From JAVBUY01 sp031552735 (lineage in GTDB: Bacteria > Bacillota > Clostridia > Christensenellales > Aristaeellaceae): a stretch of DNA of 64,000 nucleotides. The stretch covers positions 16,471-80,470 of the forward strand of contig JAVBMF010000003.1 of assembly GCA_031552735.1 (NCBI GenBank), written 5' to 3'. Position 1 is the first letter of the stretch; each line of letters opens with the position of its first letter. The translations under genes and the position numbers were made by a program. This document shows, in pieces, positions 7,932 to 15,418 of this stretch. The notes under the pieces are model-generated. The model was not told the DNA's origin. It saw only the letters and a list, made by a program, of their open reading frames with translations, and searched no databases.

Positions 7932-9389
7932 CTACTGCGGCTCGCCGCCGTCGATGCGCGCGGAGTGCAGACCAAAGTAATCGGCCACCGCCTGATTGCG
8001 CCACGCGGTTGGGTCGTCACTGAGCGGCTGCACCGCCAGCGCGCCGGGCTGCGGAGATACCGGCCGCACGACAGCGTCGCTACCCGGCGCGGCCTGCTCC
8101 AGTTCGGCAAAAAAGCGCTGCATATCGGTTCGATATGCTGCCACAATCCCCATTTCTTGCTCCGCAGCTAGTTTGGCGTAGCGCTCTATGGGCTGCTCCC
8201 ATTGCTGAGCCATCGCCAGCACTACTAGCAAACAGATCGTGGATACCATCCAGTATTGCTGCCCTTTTATGCGAATGCGTTGCACGCATGCCCCTGCCAG
8301 CAGGCACAGCGCCATAGACGCAAACGTCACATAGAAAAAATATAGATTTTTCACGCGCGGCGTGCCCGAAAAGCCGGACGTATACATATGCGGGAAGATC
8401 ATCGCGCACAGCAGCGCAAACGCACAAATCGGCACCAGCCAGAAGCGGCGGCGCGGCTGGATCGTAATGTCCGCATAACCGATGATCAGCGTACACACCA
8501 AAAAGATGCAAATGTAAGCGGACCGCAGCGCCGATCCCCACGCCCGGCACGCCGCCAGCAGCGTATCGGCCACCGACAGCAGCATCCACGGCTCGCGCGC
8601 GTGGAAGCGGCCGTCCACCTCCAGACGCACCGCGTTGCCCGGCGCGACCACGCTGGCGATCAGCCCCGCCGCCAACAGTATCCACGGCACCAGCAGCGGC
8701 CAGGCCTGCTTGCGATCGGTCAAGAACCGATAGAGGATCAGCAGCGCCAGCGACGCGGTGGCCAGCACCGCGGTAATGTAGTTGCTCATGCCCAAAAAGG
8801 CGCACAGCCCGCACAGCAGGCTCATCGCCATCACGCGCTTTGCCCCACGCCAATCCTTCAGCCGCATTGCCAGCGGCAGCATGATCAGCAGCATGCTGTG
8901 CGCAAAGGTATACAGCCACGCGCTGTTGTACCAAAATATTCCTTCCAACAAGTCCGGCATGCCGGTGATCTGCACGAGAACCAGCAGCGCCCACAGGCAG
9001 ACGCTGGTCGCGCGCGACAGCCCAAAAATCTGCTTGCCCATCGTGCGCACGGCCAAGAACGTAGCGCCCAGAAAGCACGCCAGCAGCACCGGCACATGCA
9101 CCCAGTAGGCATGCAGATGAAACACCGCCGGGTGCAGCGACATCACGATGGCGCCGGTCAGCGTGCCCTGCCACGTGCGGTAGATTTGCACCGCGTATCG
9201 CCACGCGTCCACCAGCACATGCGGCACAGAGTGCGTGGCCAACCACGAGGCATGCGTCTTGGTGGCATACACAAAGTCATCTGCGGCGGGAAAAGCCGCG
9301 CGCATGGACAGCAAAATAGGCACCAACATCCACGCAACATATACGATCAGCGTCAGCGCCCCCAGGATGTCCCGTTTCTCTTTTGTCAC
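7932..9389 (-). CDS. Polytopic membrane protein, DUF6056/GT-C-like
   Basis: About 485 residues with roughly ten hydrophobic segments. The first extracytoplasmic loop carries PAADDF, resembling the acidic motif of GT-C glycosyltransferases, followed later by FWYNSAWLYTF and PGNAVR. These features recall the DUF6056/GtrII-like family of putative lipid-linked sugar transferases. A soluble Ala/Pro-rich tail follows the last helix. GTG 9389 has GGGGGA seven bases before it; ATG 9419 has no visible ribosome site. It lies 55 bases downstream of the surface protein at 9445-11745, so the two may be co-transcribed. Confidence 0.65.
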   Translation of the reverse strand: MTKEKRDILGALTLIVYVAWMLVPILLSMRAAFPAADDFVYATKTHASWLATHSVPHVLVDAWRYAVQIYRTWQGTLTGAIVMSLHPAVFHLHAYWVHVPVLLACFLGATFLAVRTMGKQIFGLSRATSVCLWALLVLVQITGMPDLLEGIFWYNSAWLYTFAHSMLLIMLPLAMRLKDWRGAKRVMAMSLLCGLCAFLGMSNYITAVLATASLALLILYRFLTDRKQAWPLLVPWILLAAGLIASVVAPGNAVRLEVDGRFHAREPWMLLSVADTLLAACRAWGSALRSAYICIFLVCTLIIGYADITIQPRRRFWLVPICAFALLCAMIFPHMYTSGFSGTPRVKNLYFFYVTFASMALCLLAGACVQRIRIKGQQYWMVSTICLLVVLAMAQQWEQPIERYAKLAAEQEMGIVAAYRTDMQRFFAELEQAAPGSDAVVRPVSPQPGALAVQPLSDDPTAWRNQAVADYFGLHSARIDGGEPQ

Positions 9390-9444
9390 AGCACATTCCC
9401 CCACACATTCGCTAGCCATATTTTAGCGAATGCCCCGGGGTTTG

Positions 9445-11745
9445 TCAATTTTCGCGCCGCTTGCGCATAAGGGAGAAGCACAGCACACCGGTGACCGCGC
9501 ACAACAGCAACAGCGGCAGCGCGATCCAGCCGTCCATCACCAGCATTTCCCACAGATCGGGGCGCACAATGCGCGTCCAGGTAACGGCTGCCTCCCGCGA
9601 TCCGTCCCGCGCCACAGCGACGCGCACCGCGTGCGCATTCTCGCGCTCGGTTTCGTTATCAGCCAACGCCCCCGCGCTCAGCCGGTACACGACGCTGTGC
9701 GCCTGATCCGGCGCCAGATCCGTTTCCCAGCGCAGCGTCTGCCCGGTTCGCACCGGCACGCCGCCCATATCGCTGGACACCAGTGCAAACCCGGCGGGAA
9801 TATCCGCCTCTATCGCCACAGGCGCTGCGATTACCCCTTGGTTCTCTACCGCAATGCTGATCACACATTGCCTGCCCGGCCTGAGCAGCGTCGGTTCCGC
9901 CGCAACCGATACCCGCACATCCGCCGCCAGCGCCTGCAAGGGCTGCGCGGTCAATGCCTGCCCGTTGAGCGTGGCGGGCAGTGGGATGAACCAGCGTCCA
10001 GCCGCGCGGTCGCGCAGTTCCGATGCCGACAGCCGCAGGCTCGCGCGCGCCACCGCCTCGCCCGGTTGTCCGGGCGTCTGCCCTTCGCGCTGTGCAGGCG
10101 GCACGGTGACACGCCATATCAGCGCGCCATCCTCTCGCCGCTCCGGCGCGGTGCCATCATCCGGGGATGAAAGCAGCTCGATGCCGCTGGGTAGCTGCTG
10201 CACCAGCACCGCCTCGCCGGGCGCACCGCCGGTGTTGACGATTTGCCATTGCAAGTCAAACGCCTCGCCCGGCGCGACCGCTCCGGTGGAAAACCCGCGC
10301 GTGGCAATCAGCCGCGCGGCGGTCAGCGCAACGGGCAGCGCGGGCAACTGTCGCGCGTTGACCTCAGCGGTCAGGCGCGCATCGCGATACCCGGTGCGCA
10401 CGTCCAGCGCATCGGGCGACATCTCGATGTCGATGCGCCGCTCTATCTCGGCTGACACATGCGGCTGCGCGGCGGGAATGTCCACCTGCCAGACCGCTTG
10501 TCCCTGCGCAGCCGCTGCCAGCCGGACGCCTTCGGGCAGCGTCAGCGCGATGTTGGCTTGCCCAGGCGCGCCGCCGGTGTTGGTGATGCGCACGATAATC
10601 GCGGCGGGCTGTCCGGCTGCCAGCACATCGGTATCCACCGCCCAGTTCGCTGTGATGACCGGGGCGGTCAGCGCAATGCAATCCTCGCCGCGCGCCGCGC
10701 CCAGCCGCCACACATGCACCGCCTCGGCAAACCCCATGCCCTCCGGCAGCGGCAGCGCGGTCAGCACCAGCGGTATCTCTGTCACCGACGGTACAATCTC
10801 CCCATCCTCCGCCCAGGTCGCGGCGGGCAGCGTCCGCTCCCAGCAGAGCGTGCCGTCCTCGCGCACGTCGGTCGGCTCCGCCTCCGCCAGTGTGCGCACC
10901 TGCCAGCGCAGCGGATCGGGCGCATACTCCAGCGATACGCGCTGCGCCATCAGCGCGGGATTGGTCACGCGCAGCGCGCGCCGGATTTCACGCCCCACCG
11001 CCACCGGCTGGTCAGCGGGCAGAATATCCATGGTCGGCGGCAGCGGCACCGGCGTCAGCGCCACATGAAGCGATGCGGTTTTGAGCAGGGTGTCTTGCGC
11101 ATCCGTCGCGAACACATCCGGCGCAACCTCGATCGCGCAGTGCCCGTCGGCCACAGCCTGCGCAGCACCCGCCCAATGCACCGTGTCCAGCGCCAGCGGG
11201 TACGCCTCCGGCAGTGCCATTGTCAGCCGCCCCTCCGGCGCGAGCGGCAACAGCACCGCGTCCCCCGGCATGGCCTTGATCTCCCCCGCGCCGGTTTTCA
11301 GCATCAGCGCGTGCGCAGGAACCGGCGCGGTCACTATCACCGACGCGGCAAAGCGCGGCGCGGGATTTTGCGCCAGCGCATAGTCCACTCGCTGGTCGCG
11401 CGTGATGTCCAACCAGATGCGGGTCGCGTCGGCTTGCGGCACACCGTCCACCGTCGCGCGCAGGGTATACCCCGCCGGGATGCCCTCGGCCTTCATCAGC
11501 AGCCGCCCGGAATCCGGCATAGCCCACGCATGCTCCGCCCCCGGCTCCAGCGCGGTGCGCGCCAATCGCCGCCACGCCAGCCGCCCGTGCTGTTCGCGGA
11601 TAAGCTGGATGGGCGGCATTGGCGCGTCGTGCCCCGCCGCCAGTGTCATGCGCACGAACAGGCGCGGCGCTTGCTCGGCATGCGCGCCCTGTCCTATTCC
11701 CATCAGCAGCATTGCTGCCGCAAGCATGATCAGCACTCGCCGCAT
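9445..11745 (-). CDS. Large surface protein with DUF11/CARDB-like repeats and C-terminal membrane anchor
   Basis: 766 residues. The N-terminal signal peptide ends near AHA-EQAP. At least three Ig-like repeats show the DUF11/CARDB signature: ITNTGGAPGQANIALTLP, IVNTGGAPGEAVLVQQLP and VENQGVIAAPVAIEADIP. A hydrophobic segment at about 740-758 and a basic RKRREN tail follow. There is no LPxTG, so the protein should be membrane-anchored with its bulk outside. The family does not fix a function; adhesion or envelope organisation are possibilities. Confidence 0.75.
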   Translation of the reverse strand: MRRVLIMLAAAMLLMGIGQGAHAEQAPRLFVRMTLAAGHDAPMPPIQLIREQHGRLAWRRLARTALEPGAEHAWAMPDSGRLLMKAEGIPAGYTLRATVDGVPQADATRIWLDITRDQRVDYALAQNPAPRFAASVIVTAPVPAHALMLKTGAGEIKAMPGDAVLLPLAPEGRLTMALPEAYPLALDTVHWAGAAQAVADGHCAIEVAPDVFATDAQDTLLKTASLHVALTPVPLPPTMDILPADQPVAVGREIRRALRVTNPALMAQRVSLEYAPDPLRWQVRTLAEAEPTDVREDGTLCWERTLPAATWAEDGEIVPSVTEIPLVLTALPLPEGMGFAEAVHVWRLGAARGEDCIALTAPVITANWAVDTDVLAAGQPAAIIVRITNTGGAPGQANIALTLPEGVRLAAAAQGQAVWQVDIPAAQPHVSAEIERRIDIEMSPDALDVRTGYRDARLTAEVNARQLPALPVALTAARLIATRGFSTGAVAPGEAFDLQWQIVNTGGAPGEAVLVQQLPSGIELLSSPDDGTAPERREDGALIWRVTVPPAQREGQTPGQPGEAVARASLRLSASELRDRAAGRWFIPLPATLNGQALTAQPLQALAADVRVSVAAEPTLLRPGRQCVISIAVENQGVIAAPVAIEADIPAGFALVSSDMGGVPVRTGQTLRWETDLAPDQAHSVVYRLSAGALADNETERENAHAVRVAVARDGSREAAVTWTRIVRPDLWEMLVMDGWIALPLLLLCAVTGVLCFSLMRKRREN

Positions 11746-11819
11746 GCTTTCGCCTCCCTTGTCCGTTTGGGTTTTTTCCTTCCTTATTTATACGTGCTCT
11801 GGACAAGGAATATGCGTGC

Positions 11820-11848
11820 TTGCGCGCGCTGCGCGATGGGTGTATGAT
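11820..11848 (+). promoter_or_regulatory. Promoter of the thioredoxin-like/CcdA operon
   Basis: TTGCGC (11820-11825), 17 bases, TATGAT (11843-11848). The two hexamers and spacing are identical to the promoter proposed at 17187-17215. Confidence 0.5.
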
Positions 11849-11900
11849 GATGCCACGGACATACTGCTTTCACCGATGCCACACGATGAGGAGGGTTCCC

Positions 11901-12500
11901 ATGACAAAGCGACTTTTTTCCGCGCTGCTCTGCTGCGCGATGCTGATGATGCTGACCGGCTGCGCGTCGGCCACCGATGCCGTGTCCTCGCCCACGCCCA
12001 AAGCGACCGCGACCGCTGCCGCCGCAGTTGGCCCTGCCGCGCCCACCGCCAAGCCCGACAAAAACGCCGCCGGGATGCCGCTGGTGCCGGACTTTGAGCT
12101 GGCACGGCGTGGCGGCGACACGATGAAGCTGTCCGATCAGCTGGGCAAGCAGGTCATTCTGTACTTCTGGGCGAGCTGGTGCGGCCCGTGCCAGGCCAGC
12201 ATGCCGGAGAAGCAAACGCTCTATAATCTAATCACCGAGCGCGAGCTGCCCATTGAATTGATGGCCATCAACCTGACCGACGGCCAGCGCGAAACCCGCG
12301 AAACCTGCGATGCATTTCTGGACCAGAATCAATTCACCTTCCCGGTGTACTACGAGGAGTCCGGCATGGTTTCCGCGCAGTATGGCATTTCCAGCATCCC
12401 CACACTGATGGTCATCGACGAGCAGGGCTACCTCAAGGGCGGCGCGATTGGCGGCATGAAGCTTGAGGCGCTGTACGCACTGTTGGGAGTGACGCCGTAA
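11901..12500 (+). CDS. TlpA/ResA-like thioredoxin-fold lipoprotein
   Basis: 199 residues. ATG 11901 follows GAGGAGGG. The lipoprotein signal has the lipobox LTGC (about 19-22). A Thr/Ala/Pro linker is followed by an AhpC/TSA-thioredoxin domain with WASWCGPC (CGPC at about 94-97) and the cis-Pro strand SSIPTLMV. It should act outside the membrane as a thiol:disulfide reductase. Its stop overlaps the start of ccdA (TAATG), so CcdA is the expected electron donor. Confidence 0.92.
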   Translation: MTKRLFSALLCCAMLMMLTGCASATDAVSSPTPKATATAAAAVGPAAPTAKPDKNAAGMPLVPDFELARRGGDTMKLSDQLGKQVILYFWASWCGPCQASMPEKQTLYNLITERELPIELMAINLTDGQRETRETCDAFLDQNQFTFPVYYEESGMVSAQYGISSIPTLMVIDEQGYLKGGAIGGMKLEALYALLGVTP

Positions 12501-13204
12501 TGCTCACTGATTTTCTGGCCGCGCCCACTTTTACCTGGTCCATGCTGCTATCGGTCTTTGTGGAGGGCGTGATGGCCTTTTTGTCGCCGTGCATCCTGCC
12601 GATGCTGCCGGTCTACGCGCTGTACCTGGCCGGGGACGACAGCACGCAGGGCAAAAAGCAACTGGTGCTCAACACGCTTTTCTTTGTGCTCGGTTTTACG
12701 CTGGTTTTCATGGCGCTGGGGGCCACCGCCACCGCGCTGGGCAAGCTGCTACAGGCGCACATGGATTGGCTGATGCGCATTGGCGGCGTGGTGCTGATCC
12801 TGCTGGGCCTGCACTATATCGGGGTGCTCCACATCGGCTTTCTGGATCGCGGGGGAAGCCGTGGCGCGCCCGCGCATCTGACGCCGGTCAAGGCGCTGGT
12901 GTTTGGCGCGACGTTCGCGGTCACCTGGACGCCCTGCGTGGGCACCTTTTTGGGCGCGGCACTGATGCAGGCCGGGCATAGCGCGTCGCTGTGGCAGGGA
13001 CTGGGCATGCTGTTGTGCTTCTCGCTGGGGCTGGGCGTGCCGTTCTCGCTGGTCGCCATTTTCTACCACAAGCTGTCGGGCACACTGGGGTTTATCAAAC
13101 GCCACCTGCGCGCCATCCAGATCGTATCCGGCGCGCTGCTGATCGCCATCGGACTGATGATGGTATTCGGGTTGTTTGGGTACTGGAGTGGGCTGTTCGT
13201 GTGA
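12500..13204 (+). CDS. ccdA: Cytochrome c biogenesis/thiol-disulfide interchange protein CcdA
   Basis: 234 residues with six predicted membrane helices. It carries the two redox Cys motifs of the family, SPCILPMLP (Cys near 30) and TWTPCVG (Cys near 144). CcdA passes electrons from cytoplasmic thioredoxin across the membrane, here probably to the lipoprotein encoded just before it. No cytochrome c or heme genes are nearby, so general protein thiol reduction is as likely as cytochrome maturation. Confidence 0.93.
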   Translation: MLTDFLAAPTFTWSMLLSVFVEGVMAFLSPCILPMLPVYALYLAGDDSTQGKKQLVLNTLFFVLGFTLVFMALGATATALGKLLQAHMDWLMRIGGVVLILLGLHYIGVLHIGFLDRGGSRGAPAHLTPVKALVFGATFAVTWTPCVGTFLGAALMQAGHSASLWQGLGMLLCFSLGLGVPFSLVAIFYHKLSGTLGFIKRHLRAIQIVSGALLIAIGLMMVFGLFGYWSGLFV

Positions 13205-13206
13205 CG

Positions 13207-13252
13207 CAAAAAATCCCTCGCAGCGCTTGTTCGCCGCGAGGGATTCTCTTTT
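13207..13252. terminator. Bidirectional rho-independent terminator
   Basis: Arms AATCCCTCGC (13212-13221) and GCGAGGGATT (13236-13245), with U-runs on both strands. It separates the ccdA operon from the convergent small gene, whose stop codon lies inside the downstream T-tract. Confidence 0.87.
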
Positions 13253-13625
13253 AGGCACGAGGCATACGCAACCAGAAACCGGGTACGCAGCACTTTCTAT
13301 AGCTTTTACTTCTGGGATACTCGTCCAGAAGATATGCCCGATACCTTTCGTTTCCTTGCAGGCCAAATATCCCGTCTTTTTGCATTTCGCTATAGTATCC
13401 GTCCCCATACGCATTTTTCGGTCCGCCCATGCCGCAGGGCGGATGCCCGGGGAGAGCATAACACCACCACGTGAATCCATCGATCGTTATCCCCAAATTG
13501 CTCATCGCGGAAATAAATCCGCCGATGTTCTCCTGGGGACATATGCAATCAATGTATCCTTGTCCCGCTGGCTGCACACGCAGTTCTGCAAAGACTTTTC
13601 CTATCTGCGTGCCAATATCATGCAT
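13251..13625 (-). CDS. Small protein of unknown function
   Basis: 124 residues from ATG 13625, overlapping the last bases of the aldolase gene upstream. The N-terminal half is helical. The C-terminal half is rich in Trp, Cys, Gly and Tyr (IDGFTWWCYALPG, CGMGGPKNAYGDGYYSEM, KCCVPGFW). There is no signal peptide or membrane segment. Codons such as GGA, ATA and AAA are commoner than in neighbours, which hints at a different origin. The conserved-looking TWWCY and GMGGPK blocks suggest a real small domain, but no family was recognised. Confidence 0.6.
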   Translation of the reverse strand: MHDIGTQIGKVFAELRVQPAGQGYIDCICPQENIGGFISAMSNLGITIDGFTWWCYALPGHPPCGMGGPKNAYGDGYYSEMQKDGIFGLQGNERYRAYLLDEYPRSKSYRKCCVPGFWLRMPRA

Positions 13626-14508
13626 GCCCCATGTTCTCCGCCACGACCTGATCAATGTAGCGTTTCTGCTCCACGCTCAGCGCCGGGAACGGCCTGCGGC
13701 ACACGCCCACGTCCAACCCTTGCGCGCACAGCACATGCTTGATGGACGGGAACAGGCTGCACGACACCAGCGCCTGCATGATGTGATTGGCGCGTGTTTG
13801 CAGCGCCTGCGCCCCGGCGATGTCCTTTTGCTGATACGCCTGCTCTATCTTCACAAACAGCGGCAGCGTAAAGTTGAACGTCGAGCCGATCGCGCCGTCC
13901 GCGCCCAGCATGCGCGCGCCCAGATACACCTCGTCATATCCGCCATAGAGCACCAGATCGGGGTTCATATCCCGCATGCGCTCTAGCTGATAGAGATTCA
14001 GCGAGGTCTGCTTGACCCCGGCGATGGTGCCGTCGGTCAGCATCGCGCGGATGTCCGGATGGCCAAGGTCGATCTCCACGCCGGTATTTCCGGGGAAATT
14101 ATACAGGTACAGCGGCAGATCCACCGCCGCGCGGATGTCGCGGAAATACGCGGCGATCTGCGCCATGCCGAACTTGTAATAAAACGGCGGCGTGCTGATC
14201 AGCGCGTGGCAGCCCGCGGCCTGCGCGCGCTTGGCATAGTCGATGGCCTCGTCGGTACCGATCGCCGCCACGCTGGCCATCAGCTTGGTTTGGTCCTTCA
14301 TGCGCCCGGCCAGCTCGAAGGCGCGCGCGCGCTCCTCGTGCGTGAGCAGCATGCACTCCGCAGAGCTGCCGCCCACCAGAAACCCCGTCGCACCCTGCCC
14401 GATCAGGTTGCGCATCAGCTCGGTCAGGCACTGCTCGTTGATGTGGTTGTCGGCAGTAAATGGCGTAATCAGCGCCGGAAAAAACCCGCACATGCTCGTG
14501 TCTTTCAT
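13618..14508 (-). CDS. Dihydrodipicolinate synthase / N-acetylneuraminate lyase family protein
   Basis: 296 residues, the usual family length. The (beta/alpha)8 class I aldolase signatures are present: GGSSAECMLLTHEER in place of the usual GTTGE block, Tyr in YLYNFPGNTG (about 137) and the Schiff-base Lys in GVKQTS (about 166). The YNFPG form and the modified GGSSAE loop favour a sugar-acid or sialic-acid type lyase over DapA, but substrate cannot be fixed from sequence. No lysine or sialic acid genes adjoin it. It precedes and overlaps the small gene at 13251-13625. Confidence 0.87.
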   Translation of the reverse strand: MKDTSMCGFFPALITPFTADNHINEQCLTELMRNLIGQGATGFLVGGSSAECMLLTHEERARAFELAGRMKDQTKLMASVAAIGTDEAIDYAKRAQAAGCHALISTPPFYYKFGMAQIAAYFRDIRAAVDLPLYLYNFPGNTGVEIDLGHPDIRAMLTDGTIAGVKQTSLNLYQLERMRDMNPDLVLYGGYDEVYLGARMLGADGAIGSTFNFTLPLFVKIEQAYQQKDIAGAQALQTRANHIMQALVSCSLFPSIKHVLCAQGLDVGVCRRPFPALSVEQKRYIDQVVAENMGHA

Positions 14509-14529
14509 ACATTGCTCCTTTTCCAGTCA

Positions 14530-14558
14530 TTGACAAGGCTTTTCCTCTATATTATATT
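14530..14558 (+). promoter_or_regulatory. Promoter of the YbjN-like lipoprotein gene
   Basis: Perfect TTGACA (14530-14535), 17 bases, TATATT (14553-14558). The whole 80-base gap between divergent starts is AT-rich, with a further GATAAT box at about 14567. Confidence 0.6.
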
Positions 14559-14588
14559 ACTTGTACGATAATTGCTAGGGGGAATCAT

Positions 14589-15221
14589 ATGAAACGGTTA
14601 TTGCTTGTGTGCCTGATCCTTGCGCTGGCCCTGTCGATGGGTGGCTGCGCCATGCTGGAACAATTCACCTCATCGTCCTCTACCCCGTCCGAGCCAAAGT
14701 TCGCCTCGCTGGAAAAGGCGTTGCTCGGCTATCTGGACAGCCAAAACTACAAGTATCACCACGACGAGGAGAAAGACTACATCTACTTTAACATGACCAT
14801 GCAGACCGCGGATTTCCCCGATGGCTGCGATGTCTACCTCTCCTATGACGAAGAAGGCTTTCTGGCCGAGGCCTTTTTGCCGCTGCAGCCTGACCTGACC
14901 GACGCCAAAGTCGCGGCCGGCGTCAATGAGCTGATGACCCGCGCCAACTACGCGCTGAATCTGGGCAAGTTCCAGATGAATTATGAGGACGGCGAGATCA
15001 GCTACATGACCAGCGCGAAGTACTTTGAGCGTATTCCCTCCCAGCAGGAGCTGGAGTGGCTGGTGGACATCCCCTCACTGATGATTGACAAGTATGGCAA
15101 CGCGTTCAAGCACGTCATCGAGGACGGCGCCGACCCGGTCAAAGAGTTTGAGGCCGCCGACGCGCAGGAGCAGCCTGAGCCCGGCCTGACGATGCCCAAG
15201 GATTTCGTGCTGCCTAGATAA
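14589..15221 (+). CDS. YbjN-like lipoprotein
   Basis: 210 residues. AGGGGG precedes the ATG. The lipobox is MGGC (Cys at about 20), followed by a Ser/Thr linker. The folded part resembles the YbjN/type III chaperone-like alpha/beta fold: LEKALLGYLDSQNYKY, YIYFNMTMQ, a central ELMTRANYALNLGKFQM helix-strand and an acidic C-terminal tail. YbjN proteins are poorly characterised; here the domain is outside the membrane, which is uncommon. A single gene bounded by its own promoter and terminator. Confidence 0.7.
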   Translation: MKRLLLVCLILALALSMGGCAMLEQFTSSSSTPSEPKFASLEKALLGYLDSQNYKYHHDEEKDYIYFNMTMQTADFPDGCDVYLSYDEEGFLAEAFLPLQPDLTDAKVAAGVNELMTRANYALNLGKFQMNYEDGEISYMTSAKYFERIPSQQELEWLVDIPSLMIDKYGNAFKHVIEDGADPVKEFEAADAQEQPEPGLTMPKDFVLPR

Positions 15222-15234
15222 TCATACGGCAAGC

Positions 15235-15266
15235 AAAGAGCGCCCGAACGAATCGGGCGCTCTTTT
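15235..15266 (+). terminator. Rho-independent terminator
   Basis: Perfect stem AAAGAGCGCCCGA (15235-15247) with TCGGGCGCTCTTT, loop ACGAA, ending in a T-run. It lies just after the YbjN-like gene. Confidence 0.9.
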
Positions 15267-15291
15267 GGATGCTGTCGGATTGCGCTACACC

Positions 15292-15418
15292 ACAAACAGG
15301 CTATCTATGTCCAGATGCTAGGAGGACGCAAGCCGGTCTGACGGAGGCGCATGGGGTAATACGCCGACGAAGCCGGCGCAGCGCCGACAACGCAGATGGG
15401 CGTAGATAGTCTGTTTGT
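15292..15418. repeat. Structured intergenic repeat, copy 1
   Basis: A 127-base element bounded by inverted arms ACAAACAGGCTATCTA and TAGATAGTCTGTTTGT (15 of 16 pair). The core shares CAGATG, GACGGAGGCG, TACGCCGAC and CGCAGATGGG with the two copies at 27078-27338. It lies between convergent genes, and its right arm reaches the stop codon of the binding-protein gene. The arm sequences differ from those of the other copies yet still pair, which suggests selection on structure. Confidence 0.75.
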
